A stretch of DNA of 64,000 nucleotides, taken from contig JAZGTN010000073.1 of assembly GCA_037783415.1 (NCBI GenBank), positions 1,488,001-1,552,000 on the forward strand. The letters are read 5' to 3'. Positions within the stretch are counted from its first letter, which is position 1; the number at the start of each line of letters is the position of its first letter. The notes beneath the pieces were generated by a model. The model ran no database searches, was not told the origin of the DNA, and worked only from the letters and a program-made list of their open reading frames with translations. This document shows positions 54,000 through 64,000 of the stretch, in pieces. The DNA comes from Leptasterias polaris (taxonomy: Eukaryota; Echinodermata; Asteroidea; Forcipulatida; Asteriidae). The translations under genes and the position numbers were made by a program.

Positions 54000-55012
54000 T
54001 GCTCCATTGTATTCAGGTTTTGAAAAATTATGAAATTATTAATTTAATCTTTTTTTGTTTTGTATAAAAAATTTGAAATGAAACAAAAGTGCTTTGGTTA
54101 AAAAGGAGTGAAATAAATACCTTTGTATGTTAATACAGGGTCATTATGGGCATTTTTGAAATTATAGTTTTTGGCTTTGATATCAGCTTCTGTTACATCC
54201 GCCATGTTAAGCCCCCTGTAACAAAAGCGCACGTTTTCAAAATAACTGACGGAGCCTAAGCCGGAGCCTAAGCCGCAGTAGTAGCCAAAGCCGTGGTTTC
54301 AATAAGGACCAGTGAAACAGGTGAGGCTATGGCAGTTTCTGCTGAGGCTACGACTCTGGCTTATCCAGTCGCTCAGACAATTTTCAAAAGCACATGACTA
54401 GCATGTAGTTCAGAATGGACTTTTTGGTATAAGCAGTACTATAAAATGGAGGTTAACTTGGATTAAAAATAAGTTAACGGTTTAATTAATCGGGTGTAAT
54501 GGCTTAACTAACCAATACAGTATCCTCTATAATTTGTTATCTATTAACCATTAGTTTTATCTCATGCCTATTACTGTAATTTGAATTATTTTAAATGTAT
54601 CCAATTGGATAATATAACAAGTTTGAACTGTGTCACCGTTGGCTGATTTCAAATTCACTTTGTGATTAAACAAAAGTAAAGAACAACACGTGGTTTGGCA
54701 TTTGGATTTCGTTTAAAAAAAGAATATTCTTCAGAAAGTAAATGCAATTGTAAGTTATTATGCTGGTTTTTCTAATTTTGTGTAAAAATGTACATGCTTA
54801 TCTACACTAATTTTCCTATTAAAATTTACAAAGAAAACCTGGCGGGCATAGCCTAATTATTATGCTTTTGATGTGCTTGTTTTGTCTGTGGAGGTATTTT
54901 GCCAAAATAACGTCAGCTCTACCCTCTTTATTTTTTTTATTGATAATTCTCTTCCAACAACTGTTTATTGAGCTTGGAAGTCCTTACTCCTTACCTTCTG
55001 ATGCTATCGTCT
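54000..55012. other. Intergenic AT-rich DNA
   Basis: Only a short GGAGCCTAAGCC duplication (54251-54275) stands out. The left margin of the retrotransposon remnant cannot be placed precisely here. Confidence 0.35.
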
Positions 55013-55430
55013 AAGACAACTATACGTCCCCTAATGGAGTACTATTGTCACATTTGGAGCTTCTGCCTGTCATTTATCTTAGGTAGAGTGCAGAAGCGTA
55101 TTGTTAATCTTGTTGGTGAAGGGTTGTAATCAATGTTACAACTTTCCCGCCATAGGTCTGTAGCCAGCCTCTGTCTTTTCATGGTAGATATGTTCATGGT
55201 AAATGTGCCACCAGTATCCAACCTGGTTTCTCCTATCAGGATGTTTGAGTGTGCTTTCTGCTTCTTCTCACCCATAATTCTTGCTTTGCTGAGATGATAG
55301 AACAAAGAGCCATTCCAACAGCTTTATTCCACGGACTGAATCTCTTTGGCACTCCTTGCCCGGTGCATGTTTCCCTCCATTCTACAATCTAGACTGTTTC
55401 AAGAATTTAAATTCCTACCTTCAGCTCCCC
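55013..55430 (+). pseudogene. Decayed 3' end of a non-LTR retrotransposon reverse transcriptase
   Basis: Conceptual translation gives KTTIRPLMEYYCHIW, then GRVQKRIVNLVG, then SRHRSVASLCLF in one frame, and after a shift SFIPRTESLWHSLPG with CFPPFYNLDCFK. These are the conserved final blocks (RP-LEY---W, R-Q-RA, RR--ASL-LF, FFPRT--LWNSLP, Y-L--FK) of CR1/L2/jockey-type ORF2 proteins. There are in-frame stops near 55127 and 55292 and at least one frameshift. Only the 3' tail is present, as expected for a 5'-truncated insertion. Confidence 0.75.
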
Positions 55431-55559
55431 GAGTTATTTTCACCTTCAATCTGTTTTCTTGTAGCCCCTTTACCAAGAGTGGCTTTTAGCCATGTGTGGG
55501 GCGAACGTTCATAAAACAATAACATAAAAATAAAACTATATTCAATATTTTATAGGAAA

Positions 55560-57104
55560 TTGACCGTGATCAAGATTGTGAGGTGAGGGGTTGGGCGGCA
55601 TAAAGAAAAACAACATTGTTTAATTTTAGTCTGAAAGCGTACTGATTTATAAAGTTCATACTAGAATCATTTTTGAGAAATTATTTCCCCCTGAAATTGA
55701 TTCATATTCGAGAAAACTGTTTCTGTAAAGCTAAAAGAAAAATGCGACAGCTGATTTCGGTTGTTACAACGAAAATTAAGGACAATAAGTTTAGGCGTAG
55801 GCCTACATGCTGAAAATTGTGCATGGATGTTCACTATTTACTCCTGACTCTCACAACTGATTAAGCCCACATGTATTTGGTTGATCACACAAAACATGAA
55901 CACTGTCTGCGACTATTTTTTGTCAGCTCTACCAATCCTGTATAATACCTATAAATCTCCTTGCTTAAAATCAGATGTGTTACAGGATATTCGCCACCCG
56001 TGCATAATCCTTGGACATCAACACCCACCGCGCTCCAACTTGGCGGTCAATGCTGCTTTGGGCGTGATTCTTCCTGACCCAGCGAGCTTTGAAACACCTT
56101 GACGCAGACTCAAGTATCCAGACCACATGCCATTTGCCACGGTCTCATGCACAATACAAACAAGTATTTAATTCCTTTACAAGGAAATCTTGAACTTAAT
56201 CACCTTCCAACGCGTATTGTTTGTAATTAACGCGGTAATAAGAGACCAAACACAAGACAGCACCAACATCTAATGCCCTCCACCAGACCCGCTCTAAAGT
56301 TGTGCTAAACACCTAGCGCTCAATTAACGACAAAGACACATTGTTTCTCATTAATAGACGGTACAGTGAGCAGGATAAATAAAAACCGAAATATTAAACC
56401 GGGGAAAATTTTGGTTATCGAGAAAACCTGGCCTTTTTCTTGCATAATAAACCCACTGCAAGGCAGTTGGCTATTTCGACCACTTGTCGGCGAACTCCAC
56501 AGTCATTGTGTTCTTCCCGTGACCGGCGGATAAAACCACTAACAAGAATAGTGGCTACATTTTACAACATAGTTTTGTCATCAGTTTGAGCCAGAATTGG
56601 ACTTGCCAAGCTCCGTGCGGGGGTGAAACAATATAACTATTGGACAGTACCTGAATACACCGCTGACTTGTTGACTTGGATATTTATTTGAGAATTCACG
56701 AACAAAATTGAATACATTGTTATAAGATATAGGCAATGTGTACGAGCAACTTGCGCAACAAGTGAACCAACACTATAGAATTGTTCATTTTGGTTGGTCC
56801 GTAGGGCCAACGGTTTTCTTTTGACCAGGACTAAATTGATCTGAATGTCTGCATCGAATAAAGGGAGGGAGTTTATTGAACTTGGTGAGCAAACACCAAC
56901 ATCAAACCAGAGAGGTGGAACTTTCGAGGAAACGACTTCACACTATCAGATCGGACTAGGTGTGAAAAGGTTATTTACTGATACCGTCTAGCTAGCCATG
57001 TTTACCGTGCGACTTTAAAAAGCTTAAGACAAATGTGCAGTTGACTTGCCTTTTTGCTTCGTTTGGAATTCGTTCACAATTATATTCTACATTATAATAT
57101 CAGG
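55560..57104. other. Flank upstream of the 57-kb gene
   Basis: A copy of the inverted 37157-type sequence lies at 55885-55965. From about 56000 the base composition becomes more mixed and repeat copies stop, so promoter and 5' leader of the 57105 gene may lie in 56500-57104. No TATA box or initiator is clear enough to call. Confidence 0.35.
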
Positions 57105-58592
57105 ATGGACACGGACAAGCATCTCGTCAACTTGCGGAACAACTGCGGCCTTACGGCAAGGCAGCTCGACCGTCGAAGCGAGCAAGCCCGTAACCAGAAC
57201 AACGGCGAACAGAAATTGCTGGAGCTGACGCTCGGGAAGCTTGAATGCAAGGAGAAGAAATCGGTGAAACTTTTAAGGAGAACCACCGAAGACTTGAAGA
57301 AGACTCTTCACGAGTTGAACATGGCTGGGAATTCAGTCAAAGTGTGGATGGAGCTGGAGGAACGCGCGCGTCAAGGAGCTCACTTGAATGCAATGGACGG
57401 GCAATGCCACCGGACCCCTTTCACATCTGTGGACGAAAATGGCGGGAAAAAGAACGGCACGAGTTTGTCTGAATACAGCCGACATCGTCTGCCCAGGATC
57501 AGCACGGCTACAGCGGGCTCCAGAGCCAAGACCTTAGCGGCGAGAGGCGCTGGGCCGCGTCGGTACAGCGAGAACGATATTGCCCTCGCAAGTAAACTTT
57601 TGCAACTGAAACTGAATAAGGGTGATTCTGTGGTGGAGGAGGCAACTTCGGAGACGGATTCAGAAGAGAATGGAGAAGAAGAGAACAACCAAAACACAAT
57701 GTGGGCTCAGCAGACTTTAAGTAAACGCATACGGAGGCATACCGAAAGATCCAGTGGGTCCGTTACATCTTCACCTAAGTCCCCTTACTCGCCCAAATTA
57801 TCAGGTGAAAGAACCGCCGGGAAACACGCTTGGATGGGGAACGTCTACAAGACTGAATCGCCGCGGGATTCACCGTACAGCTCACCGAGAGATTCTCCCC
57901 ACGAGTCGCCCAAGACATTGCCTCGATGTCCGGGGAACTTACACAAATCGGCCTCCATTGAAAGTCTCGGGGTGAGATCGGTGTCTAATCTGAGTGAGAT
58001 ATCCATCGATGTGACAGCTTCGCCATCGTCACCTGATGATGAACAGCGTAAGAACTCTTGCTCGCCAAGTCCCCCCAAATATCATATGCCATTGCTTACA
58101 TCCAAATCAACGGATGATATCCGACCGGATACACCCAGCCCGTACCAACCTTTCCAGCCGTCCCTCTCGCCTCGCATCCCTATCCCCAACATCAAAATCA
58201 CCCAGAGCCGTATGATGCAACCCGTCCGAGAACTGGCCGATATCGATCCGTTGGTTCCAACCTCCCCGTCCATCGTAAGTAATGCGTCCGGTTGGCCGTC
58301 CCCAAACTCTCTATCCACCGAGTGGCGGGCCGAGAAACCTCTCCGTGACGCACGCCGTAAAATGCTCTTGAACCTCCCGGCGACGTTTGCGGTGCTGTCC
58401 CGCCGGCGTCACTCCAGCCCGGAGAGCCAGGATGAGGCGGTCAAGCTGTGCCAGAAGCGCTTCTCAGAGATGTTGGATAAAAGGAGGAAAAGTGAGCAGT
58501 CCGAGTTACAGGCTAAGGTGAAGGAGTTTCTGGATAAGACAATATCTGCGTCATCGCTTGCGTCATCATCAGATCCAAACATTAAGGGTTGA
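57105..58592 (+). CDS. Unrecognised 495-aa coiled-coil, Ser/Pro-rich protein, single exon
   Basis: The ATG at 57105 has A at -3 and G at +4, and no upstream in-frame ATG precedes it. The frame is open to TGA at 58590-58592. Residues about 15-75 are charged and heptad-like (ARNQNNGEQKLLELTLGKLE, LLRRTTEDLKKTLHEL), probably a coiled coil. The middle is Ser/Pro-rich with repeated SPRDSP and ESPK motifs, an acidic EENGEEENN run, and KSASIESLG and SKSTDDI phosphosite-like motifs. A helical, basic C-terminal region (SQDEAVKLCQKRFSEMLDKR to KVKEFLDKT) follows. The layout recalls CCDC190-like proteins, a weak impression only. ATATCAG just before the ATG could be an acceptor for a non-coding first exon. 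The uninterrupted length and codon-like GC content argue for a real gene. Confidence 0.75.
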   Translation: MDTDKHLVNLRNNCGLTARQLDRRSEQARNQNNGEQKLLELTLGKLECKEKKSVKLLRRTTEDLKKTLHELNMAGNSVKVWMELEERARQGAHLNAMDGQCHRTPFTSVDENGGKKNGTSLSEYSRHRLPRISTATAGSRAKTLAARGAGPRRYSENDIALASKLLQLKLNKGDSVVEEATSETDSEENGEEENNQNTMWAQQTLSKRIRRHTERSSGSVTSSPKSPYSPKLSGERTAGKHAWMGNVYKTESPRDSPYSSPRDSPHESPKTLPRCPGNLHKSASIESLGVRSVSNLSEISIDVTASPSSPDDEQRKNSCSPSPPKYHMPLLTSKSTDDIRPDTPSPYQPFQPSLSPRIPIPNIKITQSRMMQPVRELADIDPLVPTSPSIVSNASGWPSPNSLSTEWRAEKPLRDARRKMLLNLPATFAVLSRRRHSSPESQDEAVKLCQKRFSEMLDKRRKSEQSELQAKVKEFLDKTISASSLASSSDPNIKG

Positions 58593-58693
58593 AAGAACTT
58601 ATAAATGAAACATGCTTTTGCTAAAATTGCCTGATTGTTATTCGGGGGAAAAGGCCAGCCTCTGGCCAATCTACTTTCAGTGAGTTGTTTTAA

Positions 58694-59096
58694 AGGCAGG
58701 ATATACTTTTGGTAATTGGCAAAGACCCGTTTCCTCACTTGGTGTATCCCAACATATGCACAAATAACAAACCTGTCGAATTTTGGGCTCAATTGGTCAT
58801 CGAAGTTGCAAGAAAATAACGAAAGAAAAAAACACCCCAAGTTGCATAAAATTGTGTGCTTTCATCAGATGCCTGAGAAAGGCTTCATTCCTGAAGACTT
58901 CCTCAAATTAATTTGTGTGTGAATAATTTATACCTCTTTCTCTAAAACTACATTACCCCCAAAGGAGTCATTTCTAGCAATATTTTATACTATCAACAGC
59001 TCTCCAGTGCTCTGTACCAAGTTAGTGTTTAAGGTCATACACTTTTGGAGTAATTATCAAAGGTATACCCCCCCCCCCCCCCTCCCTTAATCACTA
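58694..59096. mobile_element. TTAA MITE with intact TTAA on both sides
   Basis: TTAA at 58690-58693 and 59097-59100. The left end AGGCAGGATATACTTTTGGT has its inverse ATCAAAGGTATACC at the right, followed by a run of C that has extended the terminus. It begins 101 bp after the stop of the 57105 gene. Confidence 0.85.
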
Positions 59097-59187
59097 GACA
59101 ATGCAAGTCCTTGGTGTCTTCGAAGGTGAAAATGCATGATTTTGTTTCATTCATGTTAAAGCAGTGTATGTGAGAACCAGCAGGGCC

Positions 59188-59465
59188 CAATTTCATTAAG
59201 CTGTAAAGTACAAAATATTGCTAGGCACAGAAAAATCTTGCTCGACAGAAACAGGTTACCAGCCAAATTACCACGCAACGTGTAGTTTTAATTTTGGTTC
59301 CAATTTGCTTAGCAGAAAAATGTGCAAAGCACGATTTTCTGCTCAACCAGCCAACATTCCATTAAGTTTACACTGTTGCCATTGGTAGCCCTACTGATTT
59401 TTTGCTTAGCAAAGAAATTTGCTAAGCATTATTTTCTGCTAAACAGCTTTATGAAATTGGGCCCA
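59188..59465. repeat. Repeat D copy, both ends present
   Basis: GGGCCCAATTTCATTAAGCT at the left and AGCTTTATGAAATTGGGCCC at the right are inverted, showing that repeat D is itself a foldback family. The interior has many GCTTAGCA/TGCTAAGC units. Confidence 0.7.
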
Positions 59466-59591
59466 GTGCTTCACAACTCTCTAAACAAAAACAAAGCTGG
59501 ATACCAGTCAAAGGACTGGTATACCAGTCACAGGACTGGTATCTCGCTCATTTTGTTTGCTCCAGCAGCTGTATGATAGTAAAAGATTGGG

Positions 59592-59715
59592 TCCTGGGCC
59601 CAATTTCATAATGCTGTTTAGCAGAAAATTGTTCTTAGTTGAATGGTATTTTAGCTGGATTGAACTTTTTCTGGTCAGCATAATTTTTGTGCTTAACGTG
59701 TAAATAATGTTGCAT
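59592..59715. repeat. Repeat D copy, truncated
   Basis: TCCTGGGCCCAATTTCATAA, GCTGTTTAGCAGAAAATTG and GGTCAGCATAATTTTTGTGC. Confidence 0.6.
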
Positions 59716-60215
59716 TGCCTAAAAAACGCACTATACTGTATAACACATGGAAACATTGACTACCAGAATATTTCATCAATACGTAATTCATTATAGCATT
59801 TTTTTCAATATTTTATTTAATTTTTCATTGCATAAATTATCAATCAGTTTTATTAATAATGTTAATTTACATTTAACTTTGTTTTTGTAAATACATGTAC
59901 TTAAATAGTAAACACATTAAAAGTAATACTTTTATTGCTTTTAACAAAGATAAATCCTAAGAACTCAGTTTGGAATGTGGGAACTCTATTTTTACACCAT
60001 TTACATCTTCAATGGAAAAGAATCTTCAAGAGCTCATTCAAGATGGGTTTAAGCATACCAGTATAAAACATTACAAAAGATGAAATTGTTTTAATGTCAT
60101 TCCCTCAACAACTTTAAAATTTGAATCCAATGGGAAGTTCTTGGGTGCATTTTAAAAAATGAGATGATTTGGAAAATGTTTACTCTTCTGTTACTTGTAA
60201 ATATTTGCCGTTTAA

Positions 60216-60612
60216 AGGTAGGGTCAATGTTTGGTTTTTGTCAACATAGTGCTGATTTATAGGCAAAATTATCAAGAACGATACAATAAAAGTCACTTGT
60301 AAAAGTTTCAGTTGAATGCAGTGCCTACATGTTGAGAAAACAGGAAAAAACTGTCAAGGTAGTTTCATCAAAAACGTCAAAACCATCAACGTTTAGCGAT
60401 GTGATGTATCAACCGCATCTCTTGCTGTATAGAGGGACGTATTCTCAAACAGACACCACAGAAATTTCCAAAAGTCACCTGCAGGTGAACTGGAGATTCA
60501 AATTTGTCGACATACTTTTACTACCATTACCATCTTTATAACAAAAAGGCGTTCGGATAAAAATGACACAATTTCTTTTTTGGTTCATTACCAAAGTATG
60601 ATCCTACCTTCA
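60216..60612. mobile_element. TTAA-type element with AGGTAGGGTCAA end
   Basis: TTAA at 60212-60215. AGGTAGGGTCAATGTTTGGT at the left mirrors ACCAAAGTATGATCCTACCT at the right, next to TCAA in place of TTAA. The same left end is at 63893. Confidence 0.75.
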
Positions 60613-61614
60613 AGTCTTTGAAATTTACAGCTCTTTAATTAAATACATTTATGGACTAGCTGATGAGACACAAACACACATTGTATTCATAGGATTCGTT
60701 AGCCCTAAATAATTTAACCGTATTTTGTAAATTTAAGATAACTTATTGCCTGAGAACAAAAATAGCACAGTGATTATTAAAAACAGTTTTGCACGTAACT
60801 TTAATTTTACCATCAATTTTTATGAGAAGTACACAACAACATAAATAAGGTGAATTTTTAGGGGGGGGGGGGGAGCAACCGGGGTGAATCATTTATTTTC
60901 TTGGGGCACTTCTGGTAAAGTAACTATAGTTTGTATATTATTACATTTTTGTAAAACTATGAGGGCATGGATAAATCTGAGCAGTTTTGGATGTGGAGGT
61001 ACAAATCAAATACATTGTGTGTGCAAATAGTAAAATAGTTATAAACAGTCAAGTACAGTACTACATAAAAATTCTGTTGATTTTCAAATCTCAATGGTCC
61101 AGATCTCAGAAGGAAGGGGGGGGGGGGAGGAAGGGGGACGGACCCTTTAGTTACGCAACTTGTAGAATATTTACTGTTTACTCCCAATTTAGTTTGATAT
61201 TAACCCTCCTACTGCTTGCAAATTTTTTTCCGCGAGTTGATCTGATACCATTGGACTGTAAGGGTTGCCTTATAGACCATGTGACGTGTTTACAAGAAGA
61301 CTGACCTTGTACATTCCAGGTCATTTTCTGGCAGGCGAGATACTACACTGGTTGTATGGGAAATTTTACATTACATGTCATATTTTCCACATACAATTAA
61401 GAGTTATAAAAGATAAACAGCTGAACAAGATTTTGAGATGTGCCCCCCTTTCTTCATATCAAAAGCTGATAGAAATCAGACAGTGCAATCTCAACATTTT
61501 GTGTTCTTCAATTGTGCTGTGTGTACAATTTGTGCCTACAGGAAGTCCAGGCTCAGTGGCACAGGTTACATGGTCACTAGAGGCACAACTATGCACAGAA
61601 CCATGGATGAATGT
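60613..61614. other. Intergenic DNA between convergent genes
   Basis: G-runs at 60860 and 61117 only; no exon or repeat copy recognised. Confidence 0.35.
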
Positions 61615-61745
61615 GTGTGTACTGTGTAGACACATTCACCACATGATGTCAAGTTGCAAGCTGGCATAGCTTATCTATCACTTAAAACCACAGTTGATGA
61701 TATTGAACAACCAGACAGTAGATAGGAGGGTCAAATAGTTTAAAC
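61615..61745. repeat. Repeat F, single unit
   Basis: ACATTCACCACATGATGTCA, AAGCTGGCATAGCTTATCTA and CACAGTTGATGATATTGAAC match 36855-37075. Confidence 0.6.
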
Positions 61746-61754
61746 ATATGAACA

Positions 61755-61945
61755 TACAGGTATGATATTAAGGCCTTGGGAAAAAGAAGGAAAATAATGT
61801 TTGAGCACAAGGGCTGACCTACTTGTTCATATGGTGTATGGTTTAATATATTTTTCAAGATATTTATTCACCATTTTCCTGATTTTTCCAAGGGCAAAAC
61901 AATCAGAAATCAGTAAAGTAGCAAGAATATCATGCCTGGACAGAA
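61755..61945. repeat. Repeat E, inverted copy
   Basis: GGAAAATAATGTTTGAGCAC and TTTTTCCAAGGGCAAAACAA to GAATATCATGCCTGG are the inverse of 27348-27545. It follows repeat F directly. Confidence 0.65.
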
Positions 61946-62281
61946 CAGCCCTGCATTTTTGCTCCCAAATTTATAACAAATTAATAATGGTGAACTCAAC
62001 TTTTACACAACACAGTCAAAATGCAGTTAAATAAACCCCCTTCTTGATACATAAGACTGTAATCCAAGATTTTGAGATCAACAACCTCCCAAGATGTCAT
62101 GTGGTCAGTTTTTCGAGGTCAGTCAGCCGAACAATTTGGACAATGTAACACAGTGTATCTGTGCACTCTCTATGGTTTAAGGACAATTGAAAGGATTTGG
62201 TAATTAATCGATAAAACAACAATACAAAGTTTCAATCTGAAAGCTCACTGTTGATAAAGTTTACACCAGTACCAATCCTCC

Positions 62282-62282
<1 letters not shown>

Positions 62283-62316
<34 letters not shown>

Positions 62317-62646
62317 TAGTTCTTATATAGCGCATTTTACAATATTGTCTCAATGCGCTTTACATTAGTGCCCTGATCATTGGGCCAATAACATTCCTTT
62401 AATCTTTCTCAGCTCCCTGAGGAGTATACAGCCCCGAGCTGCCATGGCGCTCAGAAGGCTTTTTCAAACACAATATCAACCTCTACCCTCGCAGGTACCC
62501 ATTTGTACCACTGGGTGAAGAGAAGCAATTATAGCAAAGTGTCTTGCTCAAGGACACAAGCGTCACGATCGGGACTCGAACCAACACCCCGATGACTAAA
62601 CCACCAGAACTTGAATCCAATGATCTAAACCACTCGGCCATGACAA
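62283..62646 (-). mobile_element. tRNA-derived SINE, diverged copy with (TTA)n tail
   Basis: The tail is (TAA)n at 62283-62315 on the + strand, followed by the inverse of TATATAAGAACTAG. The tRNA head at 62565-62646 has GTTCGAGTCCCGATC and a GGCCGAGTGG A box on the - strand. The body between (GCCCTGATCATTGGGCCAAT) is unlike the other copies, so this may be a sister family. Confidence 0.75.
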
Positions 62647-63046
62647 CCATAGTATGGCAGGCTGGTGATGGGATTGTACCATTGATGATACAAGCATGTA
62701 ATATGACACACAGTCGCAGTATGTCATGAGAAAGCCAAAAACACAAGACGAGGGCCAGGGGATCAAATGTTGGCAATCAACTATTTTGTGGTATCGCCGA
62801 AAAGGGAACCCGACTGTTGCCCAAAGCCTTGCTTTGATTCGAAAAGTCATAAATATTTCTCATTTGTTTTTGTTTCTTCTGTAATGAGGCATTTTTGTTT
62901 TACTTTTTTTTTAGTTTAGGAGATTTGTTTTACTGGGGATAATTTTTTTCACTTATGGGTATCTGTTACGACTGATGCCGATTATGAGAGGGTAGAACGG
63001 TGGCAAGCACCAAAATAATATTCTTTAGCCCGATGCAAATATTTCA

Positions 63047-63052
63047 TTTATT
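63047..63052 (-). promoter_or_regulatory. Polyadenylation signal AATAAA of the zinc-protein gene
   Basis: AATAAA on the - strand begins 32 bases past the TGA. The position suits a short 3' UTR and supports 63085 as a real gene end. Confidence 0.55.
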
Positions 63053-63084
63053 AAAGATCTTACCATAGTTGGGAAGGAGGTTGA

Positions 63085-63225
63085 TCACGTGAAGGGAGAT
63101 GCAAAGTCTAGATCTTCCGGCGAGGATTCTAACTGACGACGTCTTAACAGACGGCGTTCACACTTTGGGCAAGGAGTCGTGTCCACTTTGCAGGCCTTGT
63201 GGAAAACAGTCTTGCATGTTTCGCA
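63085..63225 (-). CDS. Last exon of a zinc-binding DEF8/PLEKHM/Rubicon-type protein
   Basis: On the - strand, acceptor TTTTGATATCAG opens into 46 codons and TGA. The peptide starts CETCKTVFHKACKVDTTPCP and continues KCERRLLRRR, ending in an acidic tail with DLDFASPFT. C-x2-C-x4-H-x2-C-x6-C-x2-C is the C-terminal zinc-binding half found in DEF8, PLEKHM1/3 and Rubicon (zf-RING_9/RH domain), which act in Rab7-linked late endosome, lysosome and autophagy traffic. Those proteins also end shortly after CPKC/CPRC with a basic stretch. The upstream exons lie beyond the right edge. The member of the group cannot be decided from this exon; PLEKHM3 or DEF8 looks nearest. Confidence 0.75.
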   Translation of the reverse strand, partial: CETCKTVFHKACKVDTTPCPKCERRLLRRRQLESSPEDLDFASPFT

Positions 63226-63348
63226 CTGATATCAAAAGGGATGACAAGCTTACCTTTATAAATGGGTTCTAACTAACTCTATGAGAAGGTTTGGTGGCAC
63301 AGAACCCCCACCCCCCCTTAGAACCCTAACCCCTCTCCCAAATGCAAA

Positions 63349-63349
<1 letters not shown>

Positions 63350-63379
<30 letters not shown>

Positions 63380-63798
63380 GTGGCTTCTTATATAGCGCTC
63401 ATATCCGTCACTCAGTGACGCTCAAGGCGCTTCAACAGTCAGTATTATCCTGCAAGGTATATATGTGGAGCTACTTTTTGAATTTTGAGACCTATTTCTT
63501 TACATAACACCATGTAATGGTTTACAAGGTGCTGTGGCGCAATATGCAGCCAATCAAACCAGGAACACCGGGGCAAACCCCTTCTCTTTTCGATAAGTGC
63601 ACTGGGTTCTTTTACGTGCATTGCACAACACACGGGACCAACGGCTTTACGTCCCATCCGAAGGACGAAGCAATAATGGTTAAGTGTCTTGCTTAATAAG
63701 GACACAAGTGTCACGACCGGGACTCGAACCCACACTCTGCTGAACAGAAACACCAGAGCTTGAGTCCGGTGCTCTTATCCGCTCGGCCACGACACGCC
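63350..63798 (-). mobile_element. tRNA-Leu-derived SINE
   Basis: On the - strand the head (63705-63798) carries GTGGCCGAGCGGATAAGA and GTGGGTTCGAGTCCCGG, then the shared body, and ends at a (TTA)n tail (63350-63379). It lies 125 bp from the zinc-protein exon, in what should be that gene's last intron, in the same orientation as the gene. Confidence 0.85.
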
Positions 63799-63892
63799 CA
63801 AAAATGCAACCATGATGGTCAAATACATCAAAAACCCAAAATGAACCAAATTCAATTTGTTATTTATTACCAATCCTCTACTCTGTCTTTAA

Positions 63893-64000
63893 AGGTAGGG
63901 TTGGATTTTGTCAACGTAATGCTGATTTTGTCAACGTAATGCTGATTTACAGGCAAAGTTATAAAGAAAGATACAATGAAAGTAAGTCACATGTGAAAGT
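63893..64000. mobile_element. TTAA-type element, cut by the window edge
   Basis: TTAA at 63889-63892 and AGGTAGGGTTGGATTTTGTC. TTTTGTCAACGTAATGCTGA occurs twice in tandem here. The rest matches the left end of 60216-60612. Confidence 0.7.

Noticed and set aside
57380..57697. Antisense frame in the 57-kb gene
   Set aside because: A shadow of the biased codon use on the + strand.
62283..62320. CRISPR-like short repeat array
   Set aside because: A plain TAA microsatellite forming a SINE tail; no spacers.
1..64000. A bacterial-type operon, phage, toxin or defence system
   Set aside because: Split genes, GT-AG introns, SINEs and animal signalling domains throughout; nothing prokaryotic is present.

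Overview
This is animal nuclear DNA: a mosaic of short exons, large introns, GT-AG junctions and many decayed dispersed repeats, with no operons or bacterial-type gene packing. The repeat complement (TTAA-flanked foldback elements, a tRNA-Leu-derived SINE, many 150-400 bp inverted-repeat elements) and the protein families suggest an invertebrate deuterostome, most likely an echinoderm and perhaps a sea star. That placement is from memory of such repeats and is an inference; no database was searched.

Layout. Most of the window (5.3-51.7 kb, + strand) is one gene. I reconstruct it from sixteen coding exons whose phases all agree. It encodes a non-receptor tyrosine kinase of the ACK/TNK2 family: SAM domain, tyrosine kinase domain, SH3, CRIB (Cdc42/Rac-binding), a very long low-complexity Ser/Pro-rich tail, and a C-terminal UBA-like domain, about 1844 residues in all. 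One predicted exon is a 9-nt microexon. The spliced 5' leader carries a short overlapping upstream ORF. A degenerate ~76-bp tandem repeat lies immediately behind the stop codon.

At 57.1-58.6 kb (+ strand) is an intact 495-codon reading frame in one exon, with an N-terminal coiled coil and a Ser/Pro-rich body. I do not recognise it with confidence. At 63.1-63.2 kb, on the - strand, is the last exon of a gene that continues beyond the right edge; its paired Cys/His motifs match the C-terminal zinc-binding end of the DEF8/PLEKHM/Rubicon group. It runs convergent to the 57-kb gene. Between the ACK gene and the 57-kb gene lies a broken 3' end of a non-LTR retrotransposon reverse transcriptase.

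The rest is introns and intergenic DNA filled with repeats: a family of MITE-like elements flanked by TTAA (one insertion can be proved against an empty site elsewhere in the window), several perfect or near-perfect foldbacks, hAT-like elements with CAGGGATGTGATT ends, two related dispersed repeat families with a GCCTTGGTGCCCC core, and tRNA-derived SINEs with visible A and B boxes. I saw no CRISPR array, phage, plasmid or bacterial defence locus. The most unusual points are the expanded ACK tail with its paired NPF motifs, the microexon, the overlapping uORF and the layered TTAA elements.
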